From CAVQGZ01 sp942491665 (GTDB taxonomy: Bacteria; Actinomycetota; Actinomycetes; Jiangellales; Jiangellaceae), in NCBI GenBank assembly GCA_942491665.1, contig CALOBR010000020.1, positions 124,001-188,000 of the forward strand: a DNA stretch of 64,000 nucleotides, read 5' to 3'. The notes under the pieces were generated by a model. The model made no database searches and was not told the DNA's origin. It saw only the letters and a program-made list of their open reading frames with translations. The position numbers were made by a program, and so were the translations under genes. Numbering within the stretch: position 1 is the stretch's first letter; every line of letters starts with the position of its first letter. Below are positions 26,107-33,982 of this stretch, piece after piece.

Positions 26107-26460
26107 CTACCAGAGGACGGCGATCGCGACGTTGACGATCGAGAGGCCACCGATGATGTAGTACAGCCCGTCGGGGATGAGGTCTTTGCGACGGTTCACC
26201 CAGACGAGGAGCAGGACCACCGCCGTGATCGCGAGCTTCACGCTGATCTTGGCGAGGTCGTACTCCCGGTCCAGCACGCTCTCCCCGAGCCCCACGATGA
26301 TGACCCCGGTGACCAGCTGGGTCAGCGCGCCGTGCAGCATCGCCGGGTTGACGACCCGTTCACCGCGGGCGCGCATCTGCACGAGCCAGCCCCCGATCAG
26401 GCTCGCCAGACCTAGGAAGTGCACCACGACGACGATCTCGTAGACAGTCTCCACAGTCAT
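26107..26460 (-). CDS. Small four-span membrane protein
   Basis: A 117-residue integral membrane protein with about four hydrophobic segments: YEIVVVVHFLGLASLIGGWL, LVTGVIIVGLGESVL, VKLAITAVVLLLVWV and YYIIGGLSIVNVAIAVLW. A histidine lies in the first span (VHFLG) and another just before the second (MLHGAL), an arrangement seen in some heme- or metal-handling membrane proteins. No recognisable family name. It sits 3 nt from the convergent MATE stop and overlaps the upstream GDPD stop by 4 nt (ATGA), suggesting co-expression with it. Confidence 0.75.
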   Translation of the reverse strand: MTVETVYEIVVVVHFLGLASLIGGWLVQMRARGERVVNPAMLHGALTQLVTGVIIVGLGESVLDREYDLAKISVKLAITAVVLLLVWVNRRKDLIPDGLYYIIGGLSIVNVAIAVLW

Positions 26461-27425
26461 GAGGCTACTGACAGTGCGTGCCTGATCAGCGCAGGCTGGT
26501 CGCCGATCAGCGCGGCAACACCGCTGCGGCGTGCCTCGAGCACCTGCTCAGCCATCCCACCGAGCTCGCGCTGGTCGTCGCTGGAACGCAACGCCACGGG
26601 AAGAAAGGCGTTCTCGGCGCGAAAGGTCCAGCACCACACCGGTAGGCGGTGCGCCGCTGCGTCCGCCAGCACCGACGCACCGTCTGTCGCGCCTGCGCTG
26701 GCCAGCACGAGGTCGATGCAGGGGCCGACGACGTCGGCGCGAGCCGCTATCGACTCCCACGCCCGCCCACCGGACGGGGCGGTGTACTCGACGAGCTGAA
26801 CCAGGACCACGCCCGGCAGCATCCCCGCGGAACGCTGCCCCCACAGGTCAGACAACGGCTCGGCTTCGAAGGCCATCACCCAGATCGGGACGTCGGACGA
26901 CTCGCCGACTGCTGCCAGGTCGCCGGCCAGGGCAGCGAGGACGTCCAGGCCACGCACCGAGCGCGCGGCGCCGACGTCCTTGAGCTCGATCGCCACCCCG
27001 ACGGGTCGTCCGCGGGCGCCGGCCTCGCGACGGGCGAGATGAAGAACCTCACGCAGAGTGAGCACGGGCCACTGCCCGTCAGCGCTCGCGCTGTCGGGCC
27101 GCACCTGCGGCCAGCGCTCCCGGGCCCGCAGCTCGGCCAGCCTCGTCGACGTCACGAGGTCGACCCACCAGTCAGTGACGGGTCCGAAACGGCCGTCCCG
27201 CTTCTGATGAGCGACCGAGAAGCCCACCCGGTCAGCAACATCCGTGGTCACCGACAGCGCCCAGTCGTGTCGGGCGACCAGCACGTTGTCAGCGGTCGCG
27301 ACGACATCGACCTCGATCACGTCTGCGCCGTCGTCGATCGCGGCGACCAGCGCCGCCTCGGTGTGCTCGGGGAATCGTCCCGACGCTCCGCGGTGCCCGA
27401 CCACCATCGGGCGAGCTAGCGACAT
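26457..27425 (-). CDS. Glycerophosphodiester phosphodiesterase
   Basis: A 322-residue GDPD-fold hydrolase releasing sn-glycerol-3-phosphate from deacylated phospholipids. The catalytic and metal motifs are present: VGHRGASGRFPEHTEAAL at residues 8-25, GADVIEVDVVATADNVLV with Glu and Asp, then the second histidine in ARHD. The later GVAIELKD segment supplies another acidic ligand. There is no signal peptide, so it is probably cytoplasmic. It overlaps the downstream small membrane protein by 4 nt. Physiological substrate is unproven. Confidence 0.9.
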   Translation of the reverse strand: MSLARPMVVGHRGASGRFPEHTEAALVAAIDDGADVIEVDVVATADNVLVARHDWALSVTTDVADRVGFSVAHQKRDGRFGPVTDWWVDLVTSTRLAELRARERWPQVRPDSASADGQWPVLTLREVLHLARREAGARGRPVGVAIELKDVGAARSVRGLDVLAALAGDLAAVGESSDVPIWVMAFEAEPLSDLWGQRSAGMLPGVVLVQLVEYTAPSGGRAWESIAARADVVGPCIDLVLASAGATDGASVLADAAAHRLPVWCWTFRAENAFLPVALRSSDDQRELGGMAEQVLEARRSGVAALIGDQPALIRHALSVAS

Positions 27426-27502
27426 GTCATCCGATCAGCCTCTTTCGTCGCGGCATGGGAGTAGCAGGAACCACAGCACTACCACGCTACGACGAGGCCA
27501 CG

Positions 27503-28043
27503 ATGGACGAGCAGTTCTCGGCGGCCGAGCTGGCCACCCGCACCGGCAGGCCGCTGGAGTGGATCCTCGACCGGCCCGACGTGGCCTCACGCCTGCGCCG
27601 TGAGCCGCCGGACCGGGTGCTGGTGCTGGGCTGCGAGGACGGCCGAGAGGTGGTCGACCTCGCCGCGTCTTTGCCCACCATCACGGTGTGCGGGATCGAC
27701 GACGGCCAGGCGAAGGTCGACGAGGCATCCACGCGCTTTCACCGCAGCAGCGTGCGCGACCGGGTGCTGTGCCAATGCAGCTCGCCCACCTACGCACGAA
27801 TGGCCGCCAGCTTCGACCTCGTCATCGCCGTGTGGGGTGCTGACCCGCCCCGACCATCCGGTGGAGACCACCGACACCGAGATGCTCGACGTGCTGGCCA
27901 GGCTGCTCGGCGACGAAGGCCTCGCGATCCTGGACACGTGCGCGCCACTGTCGGTCGAGGACGCCAAGGACGCCGGCTTCTCCCGCATCGAGCTGGTGGG
28001 CCAGTCGCCGCACACGTGTCCCGCCTACCCGCTGCGGCGCTGA
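27503..28043 (+). pseudogene. Methyltransferase-like gene with a +1 frameshift
   Basis: ATG at 27503 opens a frame whose product contains RVLVLGCEDGREVVDLA and VCGIDDGQAKVDEA, the SAM-binding motifs of a class-I methyltransferase, and runs to FDLVIAVWG near 27837. From there the family-like sequence continues one base later (VLTRPDHPVETTDTEMLDVL to PAYPLRR) and stops at 28043. In the original frame translation becomes Arg-rich and runs into the antisense of guaA. The switch lies at a GGGG run (27834-27837), so one extra G would explain it. Either a real pseudogene or a base-call error. The repaired product is about 180 residues; substrate unknown. Confidence 0.6.
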
Positions 28044-28044
28044 C

Positions 28045-29613
28045 CTACTCCCACTCGATCGTGCCGGGTGGCTTGCTCGTCACGTCCAGCACGACTCTGT
28101 TGACCTCGCGCACCTCGTTGGTGATGCGGGTGGAGATGCGTTCGAGCACGTCGGCGGGCAGCCGGGCCCAGTCCGCCGTCATGGCGTCGTCGCTGACGAC
28201 TGGCCGCAGAACCACCGGGTGCCCGTAGGTACGCCCATCGCCCTGCACTCCGACCGAGCGGACGTCGGCCAGCAGCACCACGGGGAACTGCCAGATGTCA
28301 CGGTCGAGGCCGGCCCTGGTCAGCTCGGCGCGCGCGATGGCATCGGCTGCCCGCAGCGTGGCGAGCCGGTCGGCGTCCACGGCCCCCACGATGCGGATCG
28401 CCAGGCCCGGGCCGGGGAACGGGTGCCGCCAGACGATCTCAGCGGGTAGCCCCAGCTCTTCGCCGACGGCACGCACCTCGTCCTTGAACAGCGATCGCAA
28501 CGGCTCGACCAGACGGAACTCCAGGTCGTCGGGCAACCCCCCCACGTTGTGGTGGCTCTTGATCGTGGCCGTCCCGCTGCCGCCGCCGGACTCGACCACG
28601 TCGGGGTACAGCGTTCCTTGCACGAGAAACTCCACGCCGTGCTCGCGCTCCGGGGCTGCGGCGACGACGTCGGCGGCCGCCTGCTCGAACACCCGGATGA
28701 ACTCGCGCCCGATGATCTTGCGCTTCTCCTCCGGGTCGCTCACCCCCGCCAGCGCGTCGAGAAAGCGCTGCTGGGCGTCCACGACCACGAGTTCGACGCC
28801 CGTCGCGGCGACGAAGTCCCGCTCCACCTGCTCGGCCTCGCCCTCGCGTAGCAGGCCGTGGTCGACGAACACACACGTGAGCTGGTCACCGACGGCGCGC
28901 TGCACCAGCGCCGCCGCGACCGCGGAGTCGACCCCGCCGGACAGGCCGCAGACCAGGCGCTTGCTGCCCACGTCGGCGCGCACAGCGGCCACCTGGTCGT
29001 CCACGATGGTGGACGTCGTCCAGGTCGGGCGGCACCCGGCCAGGTCGTAGAGAAAGTGCTCCAGCACCCGCTGGCCGTGCTCGGAGTGCATCACCTCGGG
29101 GTGCCACTGCACCCCGGCCAGGCGTCGGTCGGTGTCTTCGAAGGCCGCCACCGGCGCGCCGTCGGTCTGTGCCAGGGCCCGCAGCCCGGCCGGGGCGGTG
29201 ATCACGGCGTCCCCATGGCTCATCCACACGTCGAACGCCGCCGGCAGCCCGGCGAGCAAGGTGCCGTGCGGGGCCACGCTCAGGCGGGTACGGCCGAACT
29301 CCGACAGCCCGGTCTGGGCGACCTGGCCGCCGAGGGAGCGGGCCATGGCCTGAAACCCGTAGCAGATGCCGAACACCGGGACGCCGGCGTCGAACAACGC
29401 CGGGTCGGTGGCCGGAGCGCCCTCGGCGTACACGCTCGACGGTCCCCCGGACAGCACGATCGCCGCCGGGCGGCGCTCGAGCATCTGCGCGACCGGCATC
29501 GTGTGCGGCACGATCTCGGAGTACACCCTCGCCTCCCGCACCCGTCGGGCGATCAGCTGGGCGTACTGGGCGCCGTAGTCGACGACGAGGACGAGGTCGT
29601 GCGCAGTCACCAC
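28045..29613 (-). CDS. guaA: GMP synthase (glutamine-hydrolysing)
   Basis: Converts XMP to GMP with glutamine and ATP. The N-terminal amidotransferase domain has FGICYGFQAMARSLGG with the catalytic cysteine and HPEVMHSEHG with His and Glu. The synthetase domain starts with the PP-loop LVCGLSGGVDSAVAAALVQ. The C-terminal dimer domain ends VTSKPPGTIEWE, the typical GuaA end. At 522 residues it is full length. Its substrate comes from guaB at 41811-43322. The start lies only 19 bp from the divergent MerR gene, so their promoters must overlap. Confidence 0.97.
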   Translation of the reverse strand: MVTAHDLVLVVDYGAQYAQLIARRVREARVYSEIVPHTMPVAQMLERRPAAIVLSGGPSSVYAEGAPATDPALFDAGVPVFGICYGFQAMARSLGGQVAQTGLSEFGRTRLSVAPHGTLLAGLPAAFDVWMSHGDAVITAPAGLRALAQTDGAPVAAFEDTDRRLAGVQWHPEVMHSEHGQRVLEHFLYDLAGCRPTWTTSTIVDDQVAAVRADVGSKRLVCGLSGGVDSAVAAALVQRAVGDQLTCVFVDHGLLREGEAEQVERDFVAATGVELVVVDAQQRFLDALAGVSDPEEKRKIIGREFIRVFEQAAADVVAAAPEREHGVEFLVQGTLYPDVVESGGGSGTATIKSHHNVGGLPDDLEFRLVEPLRSLFKDEVRAVGEELGLPAEIVWRHPFPGPGLAIRIVGAVDADRLATLRAADAIARAELTRAGLDRDIWQFPVVLLADVRSVGVQGDGRTYGHPVVLRPVVSDDAMTADWARLPADVLERISTRITNEVREVNRVVLDVTSKPPGTIEWE

Positions 29614-29620
29614 CGAAGTC

Positions 29621-29626
29621 TAGGCT
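29621..29626 (+). promoter_or_regulatory. -10 box TAGGCT of a leaderless promoter
   Basis: TAGGCT ends 6 nt before the GTG of the MerR gene (29633). It lies in the 19-bp divergent gap with guaA, so the MerR protein could regulate both genes from one site. Confidence 0.5.
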
Positions 29627-29632
29627 GCGCGG

Positions 29633-30364
29633 GTGACGCGCTACTCGCTCGACGAGCTCGCCGAGCACGCAGCGCTCCCGCCTCGCACCATCCGGTTCTA
29701 CCAGGCCAGCGGTCTGCTGCCCAAGCCTCGCCGGGAGGGCCGCGCGGCCGTCTACGACGACGAGCACCGAACCCGACTCGAGCTCATCGGTGACCTGCGG
29801 GCGCGCGGGCTCAGGCTGGACGCCATCCGCGACATGGTCGACGCCGGGTCGCTCGGCAAGGCACCGGTCGTCGCCCTGCTCGGTCCCGACGCTGCCAGCG
29901 AGCGGTGGCTGGTCGAGTCGTCCAAGACGTTCGACGCCCCCGGCGTCGCGGAGTTTCTCGGCGAGGCGAACCTTGGGCTGCTCAACGAGCTGGTCGCCGC
30001 CGGGTACCTGCAGGTGGTGCAGACCGATGCGGGGCGCCGCTGGTACGCCGCTGACCTGCCGCTGCTTCGAGCGGCGCTGCAGATGGCCGAGATGGGCATC
30101 GACGTGTCGCTGAGCGCCCGCGGCCGCGACCTGGTGCGTCGGCGCATCCGCAGCATGGCCGAAGACCTCGTACGGCTGTGGACCGACGAGGCCGGCCAGT
30201 CCTACGCAGGTGACGCCACGTCCGCCGAGCTGAGCATGCACCTCGACCGTATCCGGGCGGTGGCCTGGCAGTCCGCGGCGCACGTGACGGCGCAGGAGAT
30301 CGAGCGGGCCGTCGCCCGGGCCGACGAGCTGGCTCGGCGCAACCACGCGGGCCAGCCCGAGTAG
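29633..30364 (+). CDS. MerR family transcriptional regulator
   Basis: A 243-residue regulator. The winged helix-turn-helix occupies residues ~1-70 (YSLDELAEHAALPPRTIRFY, then ASGLLPKPRREGRAAVYDD). The remaining ~170 residues are helical effector or dimer regions without the cysteine pattern of metal-sensing MerR proteins. The segment ALQMAEMGIDVSLSARGRD is a conserved-looking helix. The GTG start is leaderless (TAGGCT 6 nt upstream). It precedes the ABC exporter genes on the same strand by about 100 nt, so it may control them, as drug-sensing MerR proteins often do. The ligand is unknown. Confidence 0.85.
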   Translation: MTRYSLDELAEHAALPPRTIRFYQASGLLPKPRREGRAAVYDDEHRTRLELIGDLRARGLRLDAIRDMVDAGSLGKAPVVALLGPDAASERWLVESSKTFDAPGVAEFLGEANLGLLNELVAAGYLQVVQTDAGRRWYAADLPLLRAALQMAEMGIDVSLSARGRDLVRRRIRSMAEDLVRLWTDEAGQSYAGDATSAELSMHLDRIRAVAWQSAAHVTAQEIERAVARADELARRNHAGQPE

Positions 30365-30450
30365 CCGGTAGCACCGCAGCAGGGACCGGCCCTGGCCGCC
30401 CGTTGCGCCGCCGGCCAGAAAATCGTTTCGGAACCCTCGCACCCGCGGTC

Positions 30451-30456
30451 TACCGT
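30451..30456 (+). promoter_or_regulatory. -10 box TACCGT of a leaderless promoter
   Basis: TACCGT ends 8 nt before the GTG start of the first ABC exporter gene; there is no Shine-Dalgarno between them. Confidence 0.4.
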
Positions 30457-30464
30457 CGCCCCTT

Positions 30465-32168
30465 GTGCGTGGCCTGCCCCTGACCGATCCCGGGACACCC
30501 GACCTTGCCAGCGCGGAGCGCTTTCTCTGGTGGGTGGCCCGGGGTCAGAAGCGCACCCTGCTCATCGGTGTGGCATGGGGCATCGCGTGGATGGGAGCCC
30601 AGGCCCTGGTGCCGGGAGCCCTCGGCGCCGGTGTACAGACGGTGGTGGACGCCGACCCGTCCGGTGCCGTCCGCTGGGGGTTGGTCGTGCTGGCCCTCGG
30701 GGCCGTGCAGGCCTTCGTTGGCATCATGCGCCACCGGGCTGCCGTCACGAACTGGCTCACCGCGGCGTCGCGCACCCAGCAGCTCGTGTCGCGCCAGGCC
30801 AGCAGCCTGGGCGGTGACCTCGCGGGGCAGGTCTCTACCGGCGAGGTCGTCACGGTGACCGCGAACGACGTCGAGCGCGTCGGGTCGCTGTTCGACGTGA
30901 CGGCCCGTTTCGCCGGCGCCATCGTCTCGTTCTTCGTCGTCGCGGCCCTGCTGCTGAGCAGGTCGGTGTCGCTGGGCCTCATCGTGCTCATCGGCGTGCC
31001 GCTGCTGTCGCTGGGCGTGCTGCCGCTGGTGCGGCCGCTGGAGCGGCGCGAGGCGGCACAACGCGAGCGCATCGGCATCGCCAGCGCCCGCGCCGCCGAC
31101 ACCGTGGCCGGGCTGCGTGTGCTGCGCGGGATCGGCGGGGAAGGGCTCTTTCTCTCGCGCTTCGCCGACGCCTCGCAACGGGCGCGGCAGGCCGGTGTGC
31201 ACACCGCACGGGTGCGCTCCGTGCTCGACGCCCTGCAGGTCGCGCTGCCGGGGGTGCTCGTCGTCGTCGTCACCGGGCTCGGCGCGATGCAGGTGGCCAA
31301 CGGCACCTTGCAGGTCGGTGCCCTGGTCGCCTTCTACGGCTACACCGCCTTTCTCGTGCTGCCGCTGCGCACGCTCACCGAGGCCGCCGAGAAGCTGACC
31401 GCGGCCCGCGTCGCCGCTCGTCGGGTCGTGAAGGTGCTCTCGCTCCAGCGTCTGCGTGACGAGCCGCAGACGGCCGTCGCCGAGCCTGCCACCGGAGACC
31501 TCGTGGACCCCGTCACCGGGCTGGTCGTCCACCCCGGGCGCACCGTCGGACTGGTCAGCGCCGACCCGACCGCGACTGCCGCACTGGTGCGCCGCCTCGG
31601 TGACGTGCCGGTCGCGGGGACGCAGCCGGCGCGGGTGACCCTCGCCGGCGTCGCGCTGGCCGACCTGCCGACCGACACCGTGCGGCGACGGGTGGTCGTG
31701 CAAGACACCGACCCCGTCCTGCTCTCCGGCTCGCTCGACGCGCTGCTCGACGTCCCACGCAGCGGACGGGTCTCTGCCGAGCAGGCCGTCGCCGGGTCGT
31801 GCTCCCAGGACGTGCTGGAGGGGCTCGGGGGATTCGACTCCGAGCTTCCCGAGCGCGGTCGCTCGCTCTCGGGCGGGCAGCGCCAGCGCCTCGCTCTGGC
31901 CCGGTCGCTGCGCGCCGACCCCGACATCCTGGTGCTGGAGGAACCCACCAGCGCCGTGGACTCCCACACCGAGGCCGCCATCGCATCGTCGCTGACGGCG
32001 CTGCGGGAAGGCCGCACCACCGTCGTGGCCACGGCCAGCCCGCTCGTGCTGGGCGCACTGGACGAGGTCGTCCTGATCGAGGGCGACCAGGTCGCGCGAC
32101 GGGGCAGCCACACGGACCTGATGACGGATGCTCGCTACCGGGCGATCGTGACGAGGGAGGACTCATGA
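30465..32168 (+). CDS. Heterodimeric ABC exporter subunit with degenerate Walker A
   Basis: A 567-residue half-transporter: six membrane spans in residues ~30-310, then a nucleotide-binding domain. The signature LSGGQRQRLALARSL near residue 468 is canonical. The Walker A position near residue 363 reads LVSADPTATAAL with no GxxGxGKS/T, the Walker B end is VLEEPTSAVD, and the usual switch histidine is missing (VVATASPLVL). It therefore cannot hydrolyse ATP at its own Walker site and should contribute only its signature to the partner's site. The next gene overlaps by 4 nt and has exactly the complementary defect. GTG start, probably leaderless. Substrate unknown; a multidrug or peptide exporter is likely. 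Confidence 0.9.
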   Translation: MRGLPLTDPGTPDLASAERFLWWVARGQKRTLLIGVAWGIAWMGAQALVPGALGAGVQTVVDADPSGAVRWGLVVLALGAVQAFVGIMRHRAAVTNWLTAASRTQQLVSRQASSLGGDLAGQVSTGEVVTVTANDVERVGSLFDVTARFAGAIVSFFVVAALLLSRSVSLGLIVLIGVPLLSLGVLPLVRPLERREAAQRERIGIASARAADTVAGLRVLRGIGGEGLFLSRFADASQRARQAGVHTARVRSVLDALQVALPGVLVVVVTGLGAMQVANGTLQVGALVAFYGYTAFLVLPLRTLTEAAEKLTAARVAARRVVKVLSLQRLRDEPQTAVAEPATGDLVDPVTGLVVHPGRTVGLVSADPTATAALVRRLGDVPVAGTQPARVTLAGVALADLPTDTVRRRVVVQDTDPVLLSGSLDALLDVPRSGRVSAEQAVAGSCSQDVLEGLGGFDSELPERGRSLSGGQRQRLALARSLRADPDILVLEEPTSAVDSHTEAAIASSLTALREGRTTVVATASPLVLGALDEVVLIEGDQVARRGSHTDLMTDARYRAIVTREDS

Positions 32169-33955
32169 GGACGCCACCGGCGCCGAGCGAGGACGCCACG
32201 CGCGTGCACCGGCTTCCCGTCGCCTCCGGCGCAACGATGCGCGCCGAGGTGCGCCTGCTCCTGGGCCGCCACCGCACGACGATGCTGGCGGTGGTCGCGA
32301 TCCATGGCGTCGCTGTGCTCGCCGGGCTCGTCGGCCCGCAGGTGCTCGGCGCCCTGGTCGAGCAGCTCAGCGACGGTCAGGTCGACGCGCTGGGCTGGCT
32401 GATCGGCGGTTTCGGGGTCGCCGTCGTCGTGCAGACCGTGGCCACGCGCTCCTCCCGGCTGCGGGCGAGCATCCTGGGCGAGTCGGTGCTGGCCGACCTG
32501 CGCGAAGACTTCTTGCGCCGCGCCGTCGACCTGCCGCCGAGCGAGGTGGAACGGGCCGGGACGGGCGACCTCGTCACCCGTTCGACCACCGACGTCGACC
32601 GCCTGACCTGGGCGGTGCGCCACGCCGTCCCCGAGATCGCTATTGCCCTGGTGAGCGTGCTCGTCATCGGTGCAGCGCTGGTCGTCACCGCTCCCCCGCT
32701 GGCGCTGGCCTGGCTGCTGGCCATCCCGCCCATCGTGGTCGTCTCTCGCTGGTACTTCCGTCGGGCCCCGGCGGCGTACCGGTCGGAGATGGGCGCGTAC
32801 GCGGCCGTCAACGCCGTCGTCGCCGAGAGCGTCGACGCCGGACGCACCGTCGAGACCTACCGGCTCGGCGGTGCCCGGGTCGAGCTGACCGACCGACGCG
32901 TCGGTGAGTGGCTCGACTGGGAGCGCTACACGCTGTACCTGCGGTCGGTGTTCTTCCCCTCGGTCGAGTCGGCCTACGTCGTCCCACTCGCCGTGGTCGT
33001 GGGCATGGGCGGCTGGCTCGTGGCCGACGGCCGCATCAGCATCGCCGCGTTCACCGCCGCCGTGCTCTACACCCAGATGCTCATCGAGCCCGTCGACCTG
33101 GTGCTCATGTGGTTCGACGAGCTGCAGGTCGGGCAGGCATCCCTGGCGCGGCTGCTGGGCGTGGCCGAGGTGAGCGCACCGCCGAGCGACCCGGATGCGC
33201 GCCCGGCCGACGAGCACCTCGAGGCCCGCGACGTGCACTTCGGCTACCGCGACGACCAGGACGTGCTGCGCGGCATCGACCTCGGCGTCGTGCCGGGTGA
33301 GCGCCTGGCCGTGGTGGGTCCGTCCGGGGCGGGCAAGTCGACGATGGCGCGGCTGCTGGCGGGCGTGCACCCGGCCCGAACGGGTGAGGTGCGCCTCGGC
33401 GGCGCCGACGTGTCGGCCATGGCGCCCGAGGCGATCCGTCGTCACGTGGTTCTGGTGACCCAGGAGCACCACGTGTTCGTCGGGCCGCTGCGTGACAACC
33501 TGCTGCTCGCCAAGGCCGACGCCACCGACGCCGACCTGTGGCACGCGCTCGAGGTGGTCGGGGCGCACACCTGGGCCCGCCGGCTGCCCGGCGGCCTCGA
33601 CACCGAGGTCGGGTCGGGTGCGGCGAGCGTGTCACCGGTGCAGGCGCAGCAGATCGCGCTCGCCCGGCTCGTGGTGGCCGACCCGCACACGTTGATCCTC
33701 GACGAGGCCACCTCGCTGCTGGACCGGCGCGCCGCCAGGTCGCTGGAGCGCTCGCTCGGGCGGGTGCTGGACGGGCGCACAGTCGTGTCGATCGCGCACC
33801 GGCTGCACACCGCGCACGACGCCGACCGAGTGGCTGTCGTGGAGGACGGTCGGATCAGCGAGCTGGGCAGCCACGACGAGCTGGTGGCCGCCCGGGGCTC
33901 CTACGCGGCCCTGTGGGAGTCGTGGCAGGGCGAGACGAGCACACCGACCGTCTAG
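32165..33955 (+). CDS. Heterodimeric ABC exporter subunit with degenerate signature
   Basis: A 596-residue half-transporter that pairs with the preceding gene (ATGA overlap). After a ~45-residue N-terminal segment come six membrane spans and a nucleotide-binding domain. Walker A GPSGAGKST near residue 386, Walker B LILDEATSLLD and the switch histidine in SIAHRL are all normal, but the signature LSGGQ is replaced by VSPVQ near residue 488. Combined with the partner's intact LSGGQ this leaves one good composite ATP site and one dead one, as in asymmetric exporters such as TM287/288. The MerR gene upstream may regulate it. Confidence 0.92.
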   Translation: MRTPPAPSEDATRVHRLPVASGATMRAEVRLLLGRHRTTMLAVVAIHGVAVLAGLVGPQVLGALVEQLSDGQVDALGWLIGGFGVAVVVQTVATRSSRLRASILGESVLADLREDFLRRAVDLPPSEVERAGTGDLVTRSTTDVDRLTWAVRHAVPEIAIALVSVLVIGAALVVTAPPLALAWLLAIPPIVVVSRWYFRRAPAAYRSEMGAYAAVNAVVAESVDAGRTVETYRLGGARVELTDRRVGEWLDWERYTLYLRSVFFPSVESAYVVPLAVVVGMGGWLVADGRISIAAFTAAVLYTQMLIEPVDLVLMWFDELQVGQASLARLLGVAEVSAPPSDPDARPADEHLEARDVHFGYRDDQDVLRGIDLGVVPGERLAVVGPSGAGKSTMARLLAGVHPARTGEVRLGGADVSAMAPEAIRRHVVLVTQEHHVFVGPLRDNLLLAKADATDADLWHALEVVGAHTWARRLPGGLDTEVGSGAASVSPVQAQQIALARLVVADPHTLILDEATSLLDRRAARSLERSLGRVLDGRTVVSIAHRLHTAHDADRVAVVEDGRISELGSHDELVAARGSYAALWESWQGETSTPTV

Positions 33956-33982
33956 GGCGTCGCTCCTGCAGGGCGGCAGGAC

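Noticed and set aside
27503..28043. Programmed ribosomal frameshifting in the methyltransferase-like gene
   Set aside because: There is no slippery heptamer with downstream structure that I can see, and a single extra G in GGGG is a simpler explanation.
30450..32111. A 553-codon minus-strand open frame opposite the first ABC exporter gene
   Set aside because: The sense frame has full transporter features; the antisense product is low-complexity and Gly/His/Gln-rich.
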